Shown here in pieces: positions 36,202 to 44,123 of a DNA stretch of 64,000 nt. The stretch covers positions 124,001 through 188,000 of the forward strand of contig JADJKL010000003.1 of NCBI GenBank assembly GCA_016706055.1. Direction: 5' to 3'. The notes beneath the pieces are model-generated. The model was given only the letters and a program-made list of their open reading frames with translations. It was not told the origin of the DNA and did not search any database. Within the stretch, counting starts at the first letter, position 1; every line of letters begins with the position of its first letter. A program made the position numbers and the translations under genes. Origin of the DNA: Chitinophagaceae bacterium (lineage in GTDB: Bacteria; Bacteroidota; Bacteroidia; Chitinophagales; Chitinophagaceae).

Positions 36202-37128
36202 CTATAATTTGTCTTTCAGAGAATTGGCAAGATTCAGAATTTCCATAAAATTTGCTGAGGAATGTGTAGACTTAGGATTAGCCATTTTCTGCTGCCATAT
36301 TTTTAACTGATCGAGACACTCTTTGTCTTGTTCTGCTCCTGAAACACAACCAACAATATCGCTTAGCTTTTTAGAAATGCGGATAATATTTCCTTCAGGA
36401 GTCATTAAGGTAAAATACCGGTTAGAAAGGTCTTCTTTAGGAATAGGTGGTTCCCAGTTGCCCAAGCCTCTTGTGCCGGGTTCATCGATTTCAGGAACAA
36501 AATAAAAGTCGGCGGCATTTTTAATTTTACTTTTTGCAACTCTTACATCAAGGTTTGCAAAAGTTTTCTTACTTGCTTCAAGAGCTGCATCATTTCTTGC
36601 TTCTTCAATCGAAGTATTTATATCATTTATGTCAGTATTCTCTACAGGAGTTACGTTAGCTATTTCAGGAGTTGTTTCTGGGGTTGGCGAAACAACAGGA
36701 TTTTCTTTGGCTATTGGAGTGTCGCCTGACTTATTATTAAACAGGGTAAAACCTCCCCAAGCAATCAATCCAATTATGGCGGCTGCAACTGCATAACGGA
36801 TAAGCGGTGCTATTCTTCTTCTCTCAGGAATAGCAATTACTGATTCATTATCAAGATTATTTTTTATTTTGTTCCATACACCTGTTGGTGGCGCAACAGC
36901 TAGTCCAGCTAGTCTGGATGAATAGTCATCTACCAATAAAGATTCGTCAATTGCTAATGCAATATTTTTCCATGCATTGCTGGGAGGAGATACCTCTATA
37001 TTTTGTAGTGTAGCAGGAAATTTGTTTGCAAGAGCAGAGTCATCCAATTCAACAGCGATCCTATTCCATACTCCTGCTGGTGGAGGCGCTTCGTAGTCAT
37101 ACATTCTATTTTGAAATCCGCTGTTCAT
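36202..37128 (-). CDS. Presumed anti-sigma factor with three PP..W repeats and one membrane helix
   Basis: 308 residues. Three repeats of about 38 residues fill the N-terminal 90: PPPAGVWNRIA, SPPSNAWKNIA and APPTGVWNKIK, each followed by L(D)ES-type text. A membrane helix lies at about 108-126 (YAVAAAIIGLIAWGGFTLF). The C-terminal part is polar and extracytoplasmic, with YFTLMTPEGNIIRISKKLSD. The ATG overlaps the ECF sigma stop as TAATG, so both are translationally coupled. Placement and topology suggest a sigma-binding membrane protein; no ZAS zinc motif is present. Confidence 0.7.
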   Translation of the reverse strand: MNSGFQNRMYDYEAPPPAGVWNRIAVELDDSALANKFPATLQNIEVSPPSNAWKNIALAIDESLLVDDYSSRLAGLAVAPPTGVWNKIKNNLDNESVIAIPERRRIAPLIRYAVAAAIIGLIAWGGFTLFNNKSGDTPIAKENPVVSPTPETTPEIANVTPVENTDINDINTSIEEARNDAALEASKKTFANLDVRVAKSKIKNAADFYFVPEIDEPGTRGLGNWEPPIPKEDLSNRYFTLMTPEGNIIRISKKLSDIVGCVSGAEQDKECLDQLKIWQQKMANPKSTHSSANFMEILNLANSLKDKL

Positions 37129-37702
37129 TATTTTGTTTTTGCACCTCTGTGCTTGTCAATATAAGTTCTAACCATATCCTGCAATATCACTTTGGCTCTT
37201 GATAATTGTGATTTACTTGTTCCTTCACTTATTCCCAGTATATCACCAATCTCTTTATGGGTGTAACCTTCTACTACATACATATTAAAAACTGTTCGAT
37301 AACCTGGTGATAATTCCTGTACTAGATTTAAAATATCCTGTTCTGCTAGTTCGTCCAATACAGAAATATATTTTCCTTCAATGGTGTTTTCTTCTTTTTC
37401 AGTTACCGGAGTCAAGTATTTTCTACGACGAAAATGTTCAATAGCGGTGTTCACAAAAATCCGTCTTACCCAGCCTTCAAAAGAACCTTCGCTTCGAAAA
37501 GTGTCTATTTTTTAAAGATCTTTATAAATCCTTCCTGTAAAATATCTTCAGCTTCAGCGGCGTTGGAAGCATATCGCAAACAAACGCCATACATTTTCGC
37601 AGAGAATCGACTATACAATATTTCCTGCATTCGCCTGTTGCCTTCTATGCATCCTGTAATTAGGTCGCTTTCGGGAATATTTTGGTTGCTTTCTGGTGTC
37701 AA
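37128..37702 (-). CDS. ECF sigma-70 factor, broken by one missing base
   Basis: The first part (TTG start at 37702) has sigma region 2: GNRRMQEILYSRFSAKMYGV and AEAEDILQEGFIKIFKK. The second frame continues with TFRSEGSFEGWVRRIFVNTA and region 4: ELSPGYRTVFNMYVVEGYTH, KEIGDILGISEGTSKSQLSR. Adding one A to the six-base run at 37508-37513 joins them as IFKKIDTFRSEGSF and gives 191 residues, normal for ECF factors. It directs RNA polymerase to specific promoters. rdgB lies 13 bases upstream, and the membrane anti-sigma candidate is coupled downstream. Confidence 0.92.
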
Positions 37703-37715
37703 AATCCTTTGTTTA

Positions 37716-38291
37716 TTATAGTTTATTCAAAAATGCTACCAGTTTGTCGGTTGCTTTACGGCGATGGCTAAAAATACCCTTTTCTTTTGTGTCCATTTCG
37801 GCAAAAGTTTTGGTTGATCCTTCAGGAATAAAAACCGGATCGTAACCAAATCCCTGACCGCCTTTTCTGCTTTCAATTATTTTTCCTTTACAAATCCCTT
37901 CAAACTGCGTTTCATTTCCATCAATAATAAGGGATATAACGGTTCTGAACTGCGCAGTTCTGTCTGTTTTATCAGCCAAATTAATCAAAAGCTTATCAAT
38001 ATTAGCATCAAATGATCGGTTATCACCTGCATATCTTGCACTTTTTACACCTGGATCACCATTTAGTGCTGCCACTTCCAGTCCAGTGTCTTCGCTAAAG
38101 CAATTGATGGTTGTCAAATCGTAGATTGTTTTTGCTTTAGCCGAAGCATTTTCTTCCAAGGTGTGAAATGGTTCGGGAATGTCAATATCGATCCCAGCTT
38201 CCTTCAATGTTACAATTTCCAGTCCTTCAGCAAGAACAGCTCTGATCTCTTCTACTTTGTGCTGATTATTTGTTGCAAATATTAATTTCAA
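37716..38291 (-). CDS. rdgB: XTP/dITP diphosphatase (non-canonical purine NTP pyrophosphatase)
   Basis: 191 residues, hydrolyses ITP/XTP and dITP to the monophosphates to keep them out of DNA and RNA. Family motifs: LIFATNNQHKVEEI (2-15), ENASAKAKTIYDLT, SEDTGLEVAALNGDPGVKSA and GFGYDPVFIPEG, then FSHRRKA. The start is TTG at 38291: it matches the family start exactly, and there is no in-frame ATG before an upstream stop. Followed by the sigma gene. Confidence 0.92.
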   Translation of the reverse strand: MKLIFATNNQHKVEEIRAVLAEGLEIVTLKEAGIDIDIPEPFHTLEENASAKAKTIYDLTTINCFSEDTGLEVAALNGDPGVKSARYAGDNRSFDANIDKLLINLADKTDRTAQFRTVISLIIDGNETQFEGICKGKIIESRKGGQGFGYDPVFIPEGSTKTFAEMDTKEKGIFSHRRKATDKLVAFLNKL

Positions 38292-38360
38292 ACTTTTAGG
38301 ATTTTGTGTACCTGAAATAACTGGACCAACTTAATATACAAATTATTAAAGAAATAGACT

Positions 38361-38906
38361 TTATAAATTGAAAAGTCTTTTAAGGCAAACCCACAATTTG
38401 CTTTTCTCAACCTTATCATTTTCGAGATTATTTAATGAAGGAGAATATAAAAAGGAATTTCCTGCAAATGCTTGTATCTGGTAAAAAGGAAAACTCATGG
38501 GCAGACCGAATGCGGCAGGTTCAATATCAAAAAGCAACACAACTTTTGAAGCAAAGAATGTAGTTAACTCTTTATACAAAACTTGAGGATGATTATTTGT
38601 GTTTACAATTGCAACATCAGCTAAGCTAAGATTACAAGCACTTAATATACCAGTAAGAAATGTAAGTTGATTGTCAGGTAAATGAACGGCTTCTTCTGAT
38701 TTTAAAACAATCAATATTTTTTTATTATTGTTTCCTAAAGATTTCCATTCTTCTGCCGGACTTTCTTTTGTTTTAGAAGCTGTTTCTGTCTTTACAGCCG
38801 CAGAAATTGGTTGTTTTTCTTCAGCGTCAGTATTATTCCCAACAAGAGAAGAATTATATAACTGCTCCACTACAATTGCTGGCAAATCAATATTATTTAA
38901 TCCCAT
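38361..38906 (-). CDS. Conserved-looking protein of unknown function
   Basis: 181 residues, no signal peptide. A polar N-terminal linker (residues 25-58, rich in Glu, Thr, Ser) precedes a compact alpha/beta domain: KKILIVLKSEEAVHLPDNQL, LSLADVAIVNTNNH, SKVVLLFDIEPAAFGLPMSF and KSKLWVCLKRLF. The fold pattern vaguely recalls uracil-DNA-glycosylase-like small subunits such as HolD, but this is a guess and no symbol is given. It is upstream of rdgB and divergent from ilvE. Confidence 0.6.
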   Translation of the reverse strand: MGLNNIDLPAIVVEQLYNSSLVGNNTDAEEKQPISAAVKTETASKTKESPAEEWKSLGNNNKKILIVLKSEEAVHLPDNQLTFLTGILSACNLSLADVAIVNTNNHPQVLYKELTTFFASKVVLLFDIEPAAFGLPMSFPFYQIQAFAGNSFLYSPSLNNLENDKVEKSKLWVCLKRLFNL

Positions 38907-38978
38907 ATACCGGTTAACATTTTATACTAATAGGTGTTAGTTTTTTTTCGTTTCTTTGAGCTGTAAAAATAAACGTTT

Positions 38979-40043
38979 ATGACCTCAACAATGGACATTT
39001 TAATTAGGAAAGCAGAACAGAGTAAACTAAAAGATTTGAATTTGGAAAATCTTCCATTTGGAAAGTTTTTTACAGATCATATGCTGGAAGCTGATTACGA
39101 AAACGGTGAGTGGAAGAATATTGAAATAAAGCCATATCAACCGTTGCTGTTAAGTCCGTCAGTGGCAGCATTGCACTACGGGCAGGCAATTTTTGAAGGT
39201 GTAAAAGCCTACAAGGATAGTAATGGAGATGCATATATTTTTAGACCCATTGATAATTTCAAACGGTTTAATATATCAGCAGAAAGAATGCAAATGCCAG
39301 CTGTACCTGAAGAATTATTTATGGAAGGGATGAGGCAATTAGTTGAATTGGATAAAAGCTGGATTCCATCTAAGCCAGACCATTCATTATATATTCGTCC
39401 GTTCATGTTTTCTTCGGATGAATTGATTGGTGTTCGTCCTTCTGATACATATAAGTTCATGATTATACTAAGTCCTACTGGTCCATATTACAGTGCACCA
39501 ATGAGGATTTATGTAGAAGAAAATTATGTAAGAGCTGTTCCGGGTGGAGTTGGTTATGCAAAAGCAGCCGGTAACTATGGTGCTGCCATGTATGCCACTG
39601 CAGAAGCAAAGAAAAAAGGATATGATCAGGTATTATGGACTGATGCTTTTGAACATAAATATGTGCAGGAATGTGGCACTATGAATGTCTTTTTCATTAT
39701 TGGAAACACAGCCATTACTCCATCAATGGAGCAAGGAACTATTTTGAATGGTGTTACAAGACAAAGCACTATAACAATGTTGCAGGAAATGGGCCTAACT
39801 GTAGAAGAAAGAAGGCTTAGTATCGATGAAGTAATTGAAGCTTATAAGGCCAATAAGCTGTATGAGGTTTTTGGAACAGGGACGGCGGCAACTATCTCAA
39901 TGATAAAGGAACTTCGCTATAAAGATTTTGTAATGGAGTTTGATGTGGACAATTGGAAAACAGCCCCAACGATTAAAAAATGGCTGACTGATATCCGTGA
40001 AGGAAATAGAGAAGATAAATACAATTGGATGCAGAAAGTATAA
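38979..40043 (+). CDS. ilvE: Branched-chain amino acid aminotransferase
   Basis: 354 residues, class IV PLP enzyme of the longer (eukaryote/Bacillus-like) type. Transaminates the keto acids of Leu, Ile and Val with glutamate. Motifs: LHYGQAIFEGVKAYK, YIRPFMFSSDELIGV, GYAKAAGNYGAAM (PLP-binding loop; the Lys is in this stretch of the family), ALWTDAFEHKYVQECGTMN-like LWTDAFEHKYVQECGTMNVF, and LNGVTRQSTITML. An ATG four codons on (38991) is also possible. Terminator follows. Confidence 0.94.
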   Translation: MTSTMDILIRKAEQSKLKDLNLENLPFGKFFTDHMLEADYENGEWKNIEIKPYQPLLLSPSVAALHYGQAIFEGVKAYKDSNGDAYIFRPIDNFKRFNISAERMQMPAVPEELFMEGMRQLVELDKSWIPSKPDHSLYIRPFMFSSDELIGVRPSDTYKFMIILSPTGPYYSAPMRIYVEENYVRAVPGGVGYAKAAGNYGAAMYATAEAKKKGYDQVLWTDAFEHKYVQECGTMNVFFIIGNTAITPSMEQGTILNGVTRQSTITMLQEMGLTVEERRLSIDEVIEAYKANKLYEVFGTGTAATISMIKELRYKDFVMEFDVDNWKTAPTIKKWLTDIREGNREDKYNWMQKV

Positions 40044-40073
40044 TCGACTGATTATAAGATAATTATAGATATA

Positions 40074-40107
40074 AAAATAGCCCCTGAACATATCCGGGGC
40101 TATTTTA
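40074..40107 (+). terminator. Terminator of ilvE
   Basis: AAAATAGCCCC, 11-base loop, GGGGCTATTTT, then T/A. Stem of eleven pairs including the A/T end. Confidence 0.85.
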
Positions 40108-40148
40108 TCCCCAAAACATTCAATATCAAAAAATTCGACCATCATTTT

Positions 40149-40180
40149 TTTGGAGATTAACCCTCTCACCGTTACCTTTG
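40149..40180 (+). promoter_or_regulatory. Promoter of rpsL-rpsG
   Basis: TTTG at 40149-40152, 20 bases, TACCTTTG at 40173-40180: a full match to the Bacteroidota pattern, 24 bases before the rpsL ATG. Confidence 0.75.
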
Positions 40181-40204
40181 CCCTCCCAAAAATAAGGGTC
40201 AAGA

Positions 40205-40585
40205 ATGCCTACAATACAACAATTAGTACGAAAAGGAAGACAGATTATCAGGGCCAAGAGTAAATCAAGGGCTTTGGACCAGTGTCCACAACGTCGTGGT
40301 GTATGTACAAGAGTATATACAACTACGCCTAAAAAGCCAAACTCTGCGTTGCGTAAAGTAGCAAAGGTTCGTTTAACTAATAAAATTGAGGTGATAGCCT
40401 ATATACCTGGAGAAGGTCACAATTTGCAGGAGCACTCAATCGTTTTGATCCGTGGTGGAAGGGTAAAAGATTTGCCAGGTGTTCGTTACCACATCGTTCG
40501 TGGTTCATTGGATACTGCCGGTGTTAAAGACCGTAAGCAAAGCCGTTCTAAATACGGTACCAAAAGAGAAAAAGCTAAGAAATAA
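40205..40585 (+). CDS. rpsL: 30S ribosomal protein S12
   Basis: 126 residues, complete. Motifs: PTIQQLVRKGR, TTTPKKPNSALRKVAKVRL-type stretch (YTTTPKKPNSALRKVAKVRL, decoding-centre loop with Lys of PKKPNS) and the second loop VRYHIVRGSLDTAGVKDRKQ with GGRVKDLPG. The Lys residues targeted by streptomycin-resistance mutations are wild-type here. Followed by rpsG after 28 bases. Confidence 0.98.
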   Translation: MPTIQQLVRKGRQIIRAKSKSRALDQCPQRRGVCTRVYTTTPKKPNSALRKVAKVRLTNKIEVIAYIPGEGHNLQEHSIVLIRGGRVKDLPGVRYHIVRGSLDTAGVKDRKQSRSKYGTKREKAKK

Positions 40586-40613
40586 TTTTAATAAAGTAAT
40601 TCAAGAATAAGTC

Positions 40614-41081
40614 ATGCGTAAAGCACAAGCCAAGAAACTCCCTTTAGCTCCAGACCCGAAGTTTAACGACAAACTGGTTACTCGTTTTGTAAACAACCTT
40701 ATGTGGGAAGGAAAAAAGAGCGGAGCTTATACAATTTTTTATGACGCTTTGGATAAAGTAACTAAGCAAACTAGTGAAGATGGATATGAAGTTTGGAAAA
40801 GAGCTTTAGCTAATGTTACTCCTGGTGTAGAAGTACGCAGCCGTCGTATCGGTGGTGCTACTTTCCAGATTCCTGCTGAAGTTCGTCAGGATAGAAAAGT
40901 TTCATTGAGTATTAAATGGCTTATTCGTTACAGCCGTGATAGAAACGGTCGTAGCATGTCTGATAAATTAGCTGGTGAAATCGTAGCTGCTTCAAAAGGT
41001 GAAGGTGCTGCATTCAAAAAGAAAGAAGATACACACCGTATGGCTGAAGCAAACAAAGCTTTTGCACACTTCAGAATCTAA
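40614..41081 (+). CDS. rpsG: 30S ribosomal protein S7
   Basis: 155 residues, complete. Primary binder of the 3' major domain of 16S rRNA. Seen: MRKAQAKKLPLAPDPKFNDK, RFVNNLMWEGKKSGAYTIFY, PGVEVRSRRIGGATFQIPAE, RSMSDKLAGEIVAAS and a basic/aromatic tail EANKAFAHFRI. A strong hairpin follows, and fusA, the usual next gene of the str operon, is not here. Confidence 0.98.
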   Translation: MRKAQAKKLPLAPDPKFNDKLVTRFVNNLMWEGKKSGAYTIFYDALDKVTKQTSEDGYEVWKRALANVTPGVEVRSRRIGGATFQIPAEVRQDRKVSLSIKWLIRYSRDRNGRSMSDKLAGEIVAASKGEGAAFKKKEDTHRMAEANKAFAHFRI

Positions 41082-41100
41082 CGGAGTATATATAAATTTA

Positions 41101-41140
41101 AAAACGACCATTTCGATTTTCGGAATGGTCGTTTTCTTTT
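41101..41140 (+). terminator. Terminator of rpsL-rpsG
   Basis: AAAACGACCATTTCG, loop ATTTT, CGGAATGGTCGTTTT with one G-T pair, followed by TCTTTT. It works on both strands and could also serve the convergent channel gene. Confidence 0.85.
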
Positions 41141-41149
41141 GTAAAGCTT

Positions 41150-41992
41150 TTATAATAATTCCTTTCCACAGTATTTGCAATACTTCGCATCTTCATCATG
41201 AGTGTCTTTTCCACAACCCCTGCAAGCCCTGATCCCTTCTTTTCCTTTATTTTTTGATTTTAAAGTGTTCGACATTTCAACAGTTACTATGCCAGTTGGA
41301 ACAGCAATAATTCCATAGCCCAAGAGCATAATGATTACAGACACAAATTGACCAACCATAGTTTGTGGAGTAATGTCTCCATAACCAACGGTAGTTAATG
41401 TAACAATTGCCCAATAAATACTTTTAGGAATACTGGTAAACCCATTTTCTTCCCCTTCAATTAAATACATCAAAGAGCCAAGTATGGTAACTAAAGTAAG
41501 CACCACAAAAATGAAGATGGTAATCTTTCTTCTGCTGGCCTTTAATGCCTGTGCTAATACTTTACTTTCACTTACATACTGCATTAATTTTAATACCCGG
41601 AATACTCTGAGTATTCTTAGTAAACGGATAACAACTAAAAAATGTCCGCCAGCATAGATCAGGCTAATGTAAGTGGGAAGAATAGCTAACAGATCTACAA
41701 TGCCATAAAAACTGAGAGCATATAATTTGGGCTTAGTAACCGAAATAAGACGAAGTATGTATTCAATCGTAAAAAGAATTGTAAACAGCCATTCAGCAAA
41801 AAATAAAAGATCACTATATTTTGCTTTCAACGATTGCACACTATCCATCATAACTGCTATTACACTTAATCCAATAAAGAGTATAAGTATAATATCGAAC
41901 CATTTACCTGCAGGTGTATCTGCCTCGAAAATTATTTCATGGATTTTTCGCTGCCAGGGGGAAAGTTTTTTTTCTGTTTTTGTTTCGGGCAT
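41150..41992 (-). CDS. Voltage-gated-type potassium channel with C-terminal zinc ribbon
   Basis: 280 residues. Six membrane helices: S1 about 33-50, S2 about 62-82, S3 about 93-112, S4 with Arg123, Arg126, Arg129, Arg132 and Lys135 at three-residue spacing, S5 about 157-178, S6 about 212-238. The pore carries the K+ filter TVGYGD at 201-206. After S6 comes a short Lys-rich linker and a zinc ribbon, CRGC (257, 260) and CKYC (272, 275). The S4 charge pattern indicates voltage sensing. The ribbon is unusual for a Kv channel and may be a cytosolic regulator. Confidence 0.92.
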   Translation of the reverse strand: MPETKTEKKLSPWQRKIHEIIFEADTPAGKWFDIILILFIGLSVIAVMMDSVQSLKAKYSDLLFFAEWLFTILFTIEYILRLISVTKPKLYALSFYGIVDLLAILPTYISLIYAGGHFLVVIRLLRILRVFRVLKLMQYVSESKVLAQALKASRRKITIFIFVVLTLVTILGSLMYLIEGEENGFTSIPKSIYWAIVTLTTVGYGDITPQTMVGQFVSVIIMLLGYGIIAVPTGIVTVEMSNTLKSKNKGKEGIRACRGCGKDTHDEDAKYCKYCGKELL

Positions 41993-42042
41993 TTAAAGGA
42001 GCCTTTATTAAATTAAATATACGACGCTATAAGTTATAGCAT

Positions 42043-42072
42043 AAAAAAAGCATCCCGTAGGTGCGGGATGCT
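42043..42072 (-). terminator. Terminator of icd
   Basis: On the minus strand, AGCATCCCG, loop CACCTA, CGGGATGCT, then a run of T (42041-42047 region as A on the plus strand). Near-perfect stem. Confidence 0.9.
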
Positions 42073-42089
42073 AAAAATAAATATTATAA

Positions 42090-43322
42090 TTAATTCAACT
42101 TTTTCTGTAGATTTTCATCTATCGCTGCCAAAAATTCTTCAGTATATAAATAATGATCGCCATGTTTTACTTTATTACCATGTATGCAAACAGCCAAATC
42201 CTTTGTCATTTTTCCTTCTTCTACTGTTTCAATACAAACTGCTTCTAATGCATTGCAAAAATCAATCAGCGGCTGGTTATTATCCAACTTACCTCTGAAA
42301 GCCAAACCTCTTGTCCATGCAAAGATGGAAGCGATAGGATTGGTACTTGTTGGTTTTCCTGCCTGATGATCACGGTAATGTCTTGTAACAGTTCCATGAG
42401 CCGCTTCCGCTTCCATTGTTTTGCCATCTGGAGTTATTAGCACAGATGTCATTAAACCAAGCGAACCGAAACCTTGTGCAACGGTATCACTCTGCACATC
42501 ACCATCATAGTTTTTACAAGCCCAAACAAAATTGCCATTCCATTTCAGCGCGCTGGCAACCATATCATCGATCAGGCGATGTTCGTAGGTAATTCCTGCT
42601 GCTTCAAAAGGTGTTTTAAATTCTTTTTGATAAATATCTTCAAAGATGTCTTTAAAACGTCCGTCATATTTTTTTAGAATGGTATTTTTTGTAGAAAGAT
42701 ATAACGGCCATTTTTTGCTTAGTGCCATGTTGAAACAGCTTCTTGCAAAACCCATTATGCTTTCGTCAGTATTGTACATACTCATTGCTACACCATCTCC
42801 TTTAAAGTTGTACACTTCAAAAGTCTGCACATCACCACCACCTTCTGGTGTAAATGTCATTGTCAATTTCCCTTTCCCTTTTATTACAGTATCTGTTGCA
42901 CGGTATTGATCGCCGAAGGCATGGCGACCAACGATGATTGGTGCAGTCCAGTTAGTAACTAATCTTGGTACATTGCTGATAACAATCGGCTCACGAAAAA
43001 CGGTTCCATCAAGAATATTACGGATAGTTCCATTTGGACTCTTCCACATTTGTTTCAGATTAAATTCTGTAACTCTTGCTTCATCCGGAGTAATGGTAGC
43101 ACACTTTATTCCCACACCATATTGTTTTATTGCATTCGCAGCATCAATCGTAACCTGGTCATCTGTTTCGTCACGGTATTCTACCCCAAGGTCATAATAC
43201 TTAATATCAACATTGATATAAGGTAAGATTAGCTTGTCTTTAATAAATTTCCAGATAATACGGGTCATTTCATCACCATCCAGTTCTACTACCGGATTGG
43301 CTACATCAATCTTTTTCGTCAT
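42090..43322 (-). CDS. icd: NADP-dependent isocitrate dehydrogenase, eukaryote-like
   Basis: 410 residues. Oxidative decarboxylation of isocitrate to 2-oxoglutarate (TCA cycle). Motifs: VVELDGDEMTRIIWKFIKD, CATITPDEARVTEF, WKSPNGTIRNILDGTVFREP, RHAFGDQYRATD, DDMVASALKWNGNFVWACKNY and AEAAHGTVTRHYRDHQ, the last with residues typical of NADP specificity. The sequence is of the homodimeric IDP/IDH1 type rather than the E. coli Icd type. Monocistronic with its own terminator. Confidence 0.96.
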   Translation of the reverse strand: MTKKIDVANPVVELDGDEMTRIIWKFIKDKLILPYINVDIKYYDLGVEYRDETDDQVTIDAANAIKQYGVGIKCATITPDEARVTEFNLKQMWKSPNGTIRNILDGTVFREPIVISNVPRLVTNWTAPIIVGRHAFGDQYRATDTVIKGKGKLTMTFTPEGGGDVQTFEVYNFKGDGVAMSMYNTDESIMGFARSCFNMALSKKWPLYLSTKNTILKKYDGRFKDIFEDIYQKEFKTPFEAAGITYEHRLIDDMVASALKWNGNFVWACKNYDGDVQSDTVAQGFGSLGLMTSVLITPDGKTMEAEAAHGTVTRHYRDHQAGKPTSTNPIASIFAWTRGLAFRGKLDNNQPLIDFCNALEAVCIETVEEGKMTKDLAVCIHGNKVKHGDHYLYTEEFLAAIDENLQKKLN

Positions 43323-43505
43323 AAGTTATTGTTTAAATTTTTCTTTTAAAATCTGATGATTATCAGCTAAGTGTGCAAACTTACAATTTTATTAAATGTG
43401 ACTAATGTTGCAGTGTAGAAACCTGGATCATCTTATATTTCCTGATTATTTTATATAATTGATTCAAATCAAGACTAAAAGTTGTACCTTTTAACAACCA
43501 AAGCA

Positions 43506-44123
43506 ATGGAAAGAATAAAAGTATTTAAGGAATATTTGAACAAGTTTGTTAAACTGTCAGATGAAGAGTTTGATCAGGTGTTGCTTCCCGTAATCAAAAC
43601 CAGAGAGTTTGGAAAGAAGGAAAAACTGACTAAAGTTGGAGAAGTAGAGAATTATTTCAATTTTATTGTAAAAGGGTTGATTCGTAAATTTTACAAAAAA
43701 GGAACTCAGGAAATTATTACACAAATTTCAAGCGAAGGTCATATCATTCATTGTCAGGAATCATTTCATAGCAGACAACCTTCTGAATATATAGTTGAAA
43801 CTATTGAGCCCAGCACAGTTATTAGTATAAAATACGATGACTTGGAAAATGCTTTTGCCAGCTCAAAAAAAATGGAGCACCTAGCCAGAGTAATAATTAC
43901 CTATACGATGGTGATTAAGGATCGCTGGCAATTGCAAATGGTGAAGATGACACCAAGGGAAAGGTTTCTGAATTTTGTAACAAAGAATCCTGAATTAATA
44001 CAACGAGTGCCGCAAAAATTTCTTGCTTCGTTTTTACATATCAAACCCGAAACGTTTAGCCGGTTTAAACATCTGATAAAAGACCATGCTAAATTGGAAA
44101 ATCAAAAATTACTTACACATTAA
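43506..44123 (+). CDS. Crp/Fnr-family transcriptional regulator
   Basis: 205 residues from the ATG at 43506; a TTG at 43482 is less likely. The N-terminal part is a cyclic-nucleotide-binding-like beta-roll (FGKKEKLTKVGEVENYFNFI, VKGLIRKFYKKGTQEIITQI). The C-terminal part has MTPRERFLNFVTKNPELIQR and the recognition-helix region VPQKFLASFLHIKPETFSRF. No cysteines for an Fe-S cluster are present. A -7-like TACCTTTT is at 43485-43492. Its last 11 bases overlap the convergent mntH gene. Targets unknown. Confidence 0.85.
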   Translation: MERIKVFKEYLNKFVKLSDEEFDQVLLPVIKTREFGKKEKLTKVGEVENYFNFIVKGLIRKFYKKGTQEIITQISSEGHIIHCQESFHSRQPSEYIVETIEPSTVISIKYDDLENAFASSKKMEHLARVIITYTMVIKDRWQLQMVKMTPRERFLNFVTKNPELIQRVPQKFLASFLHIKPETFSRFKHLIKDHAKLENQKLLTH

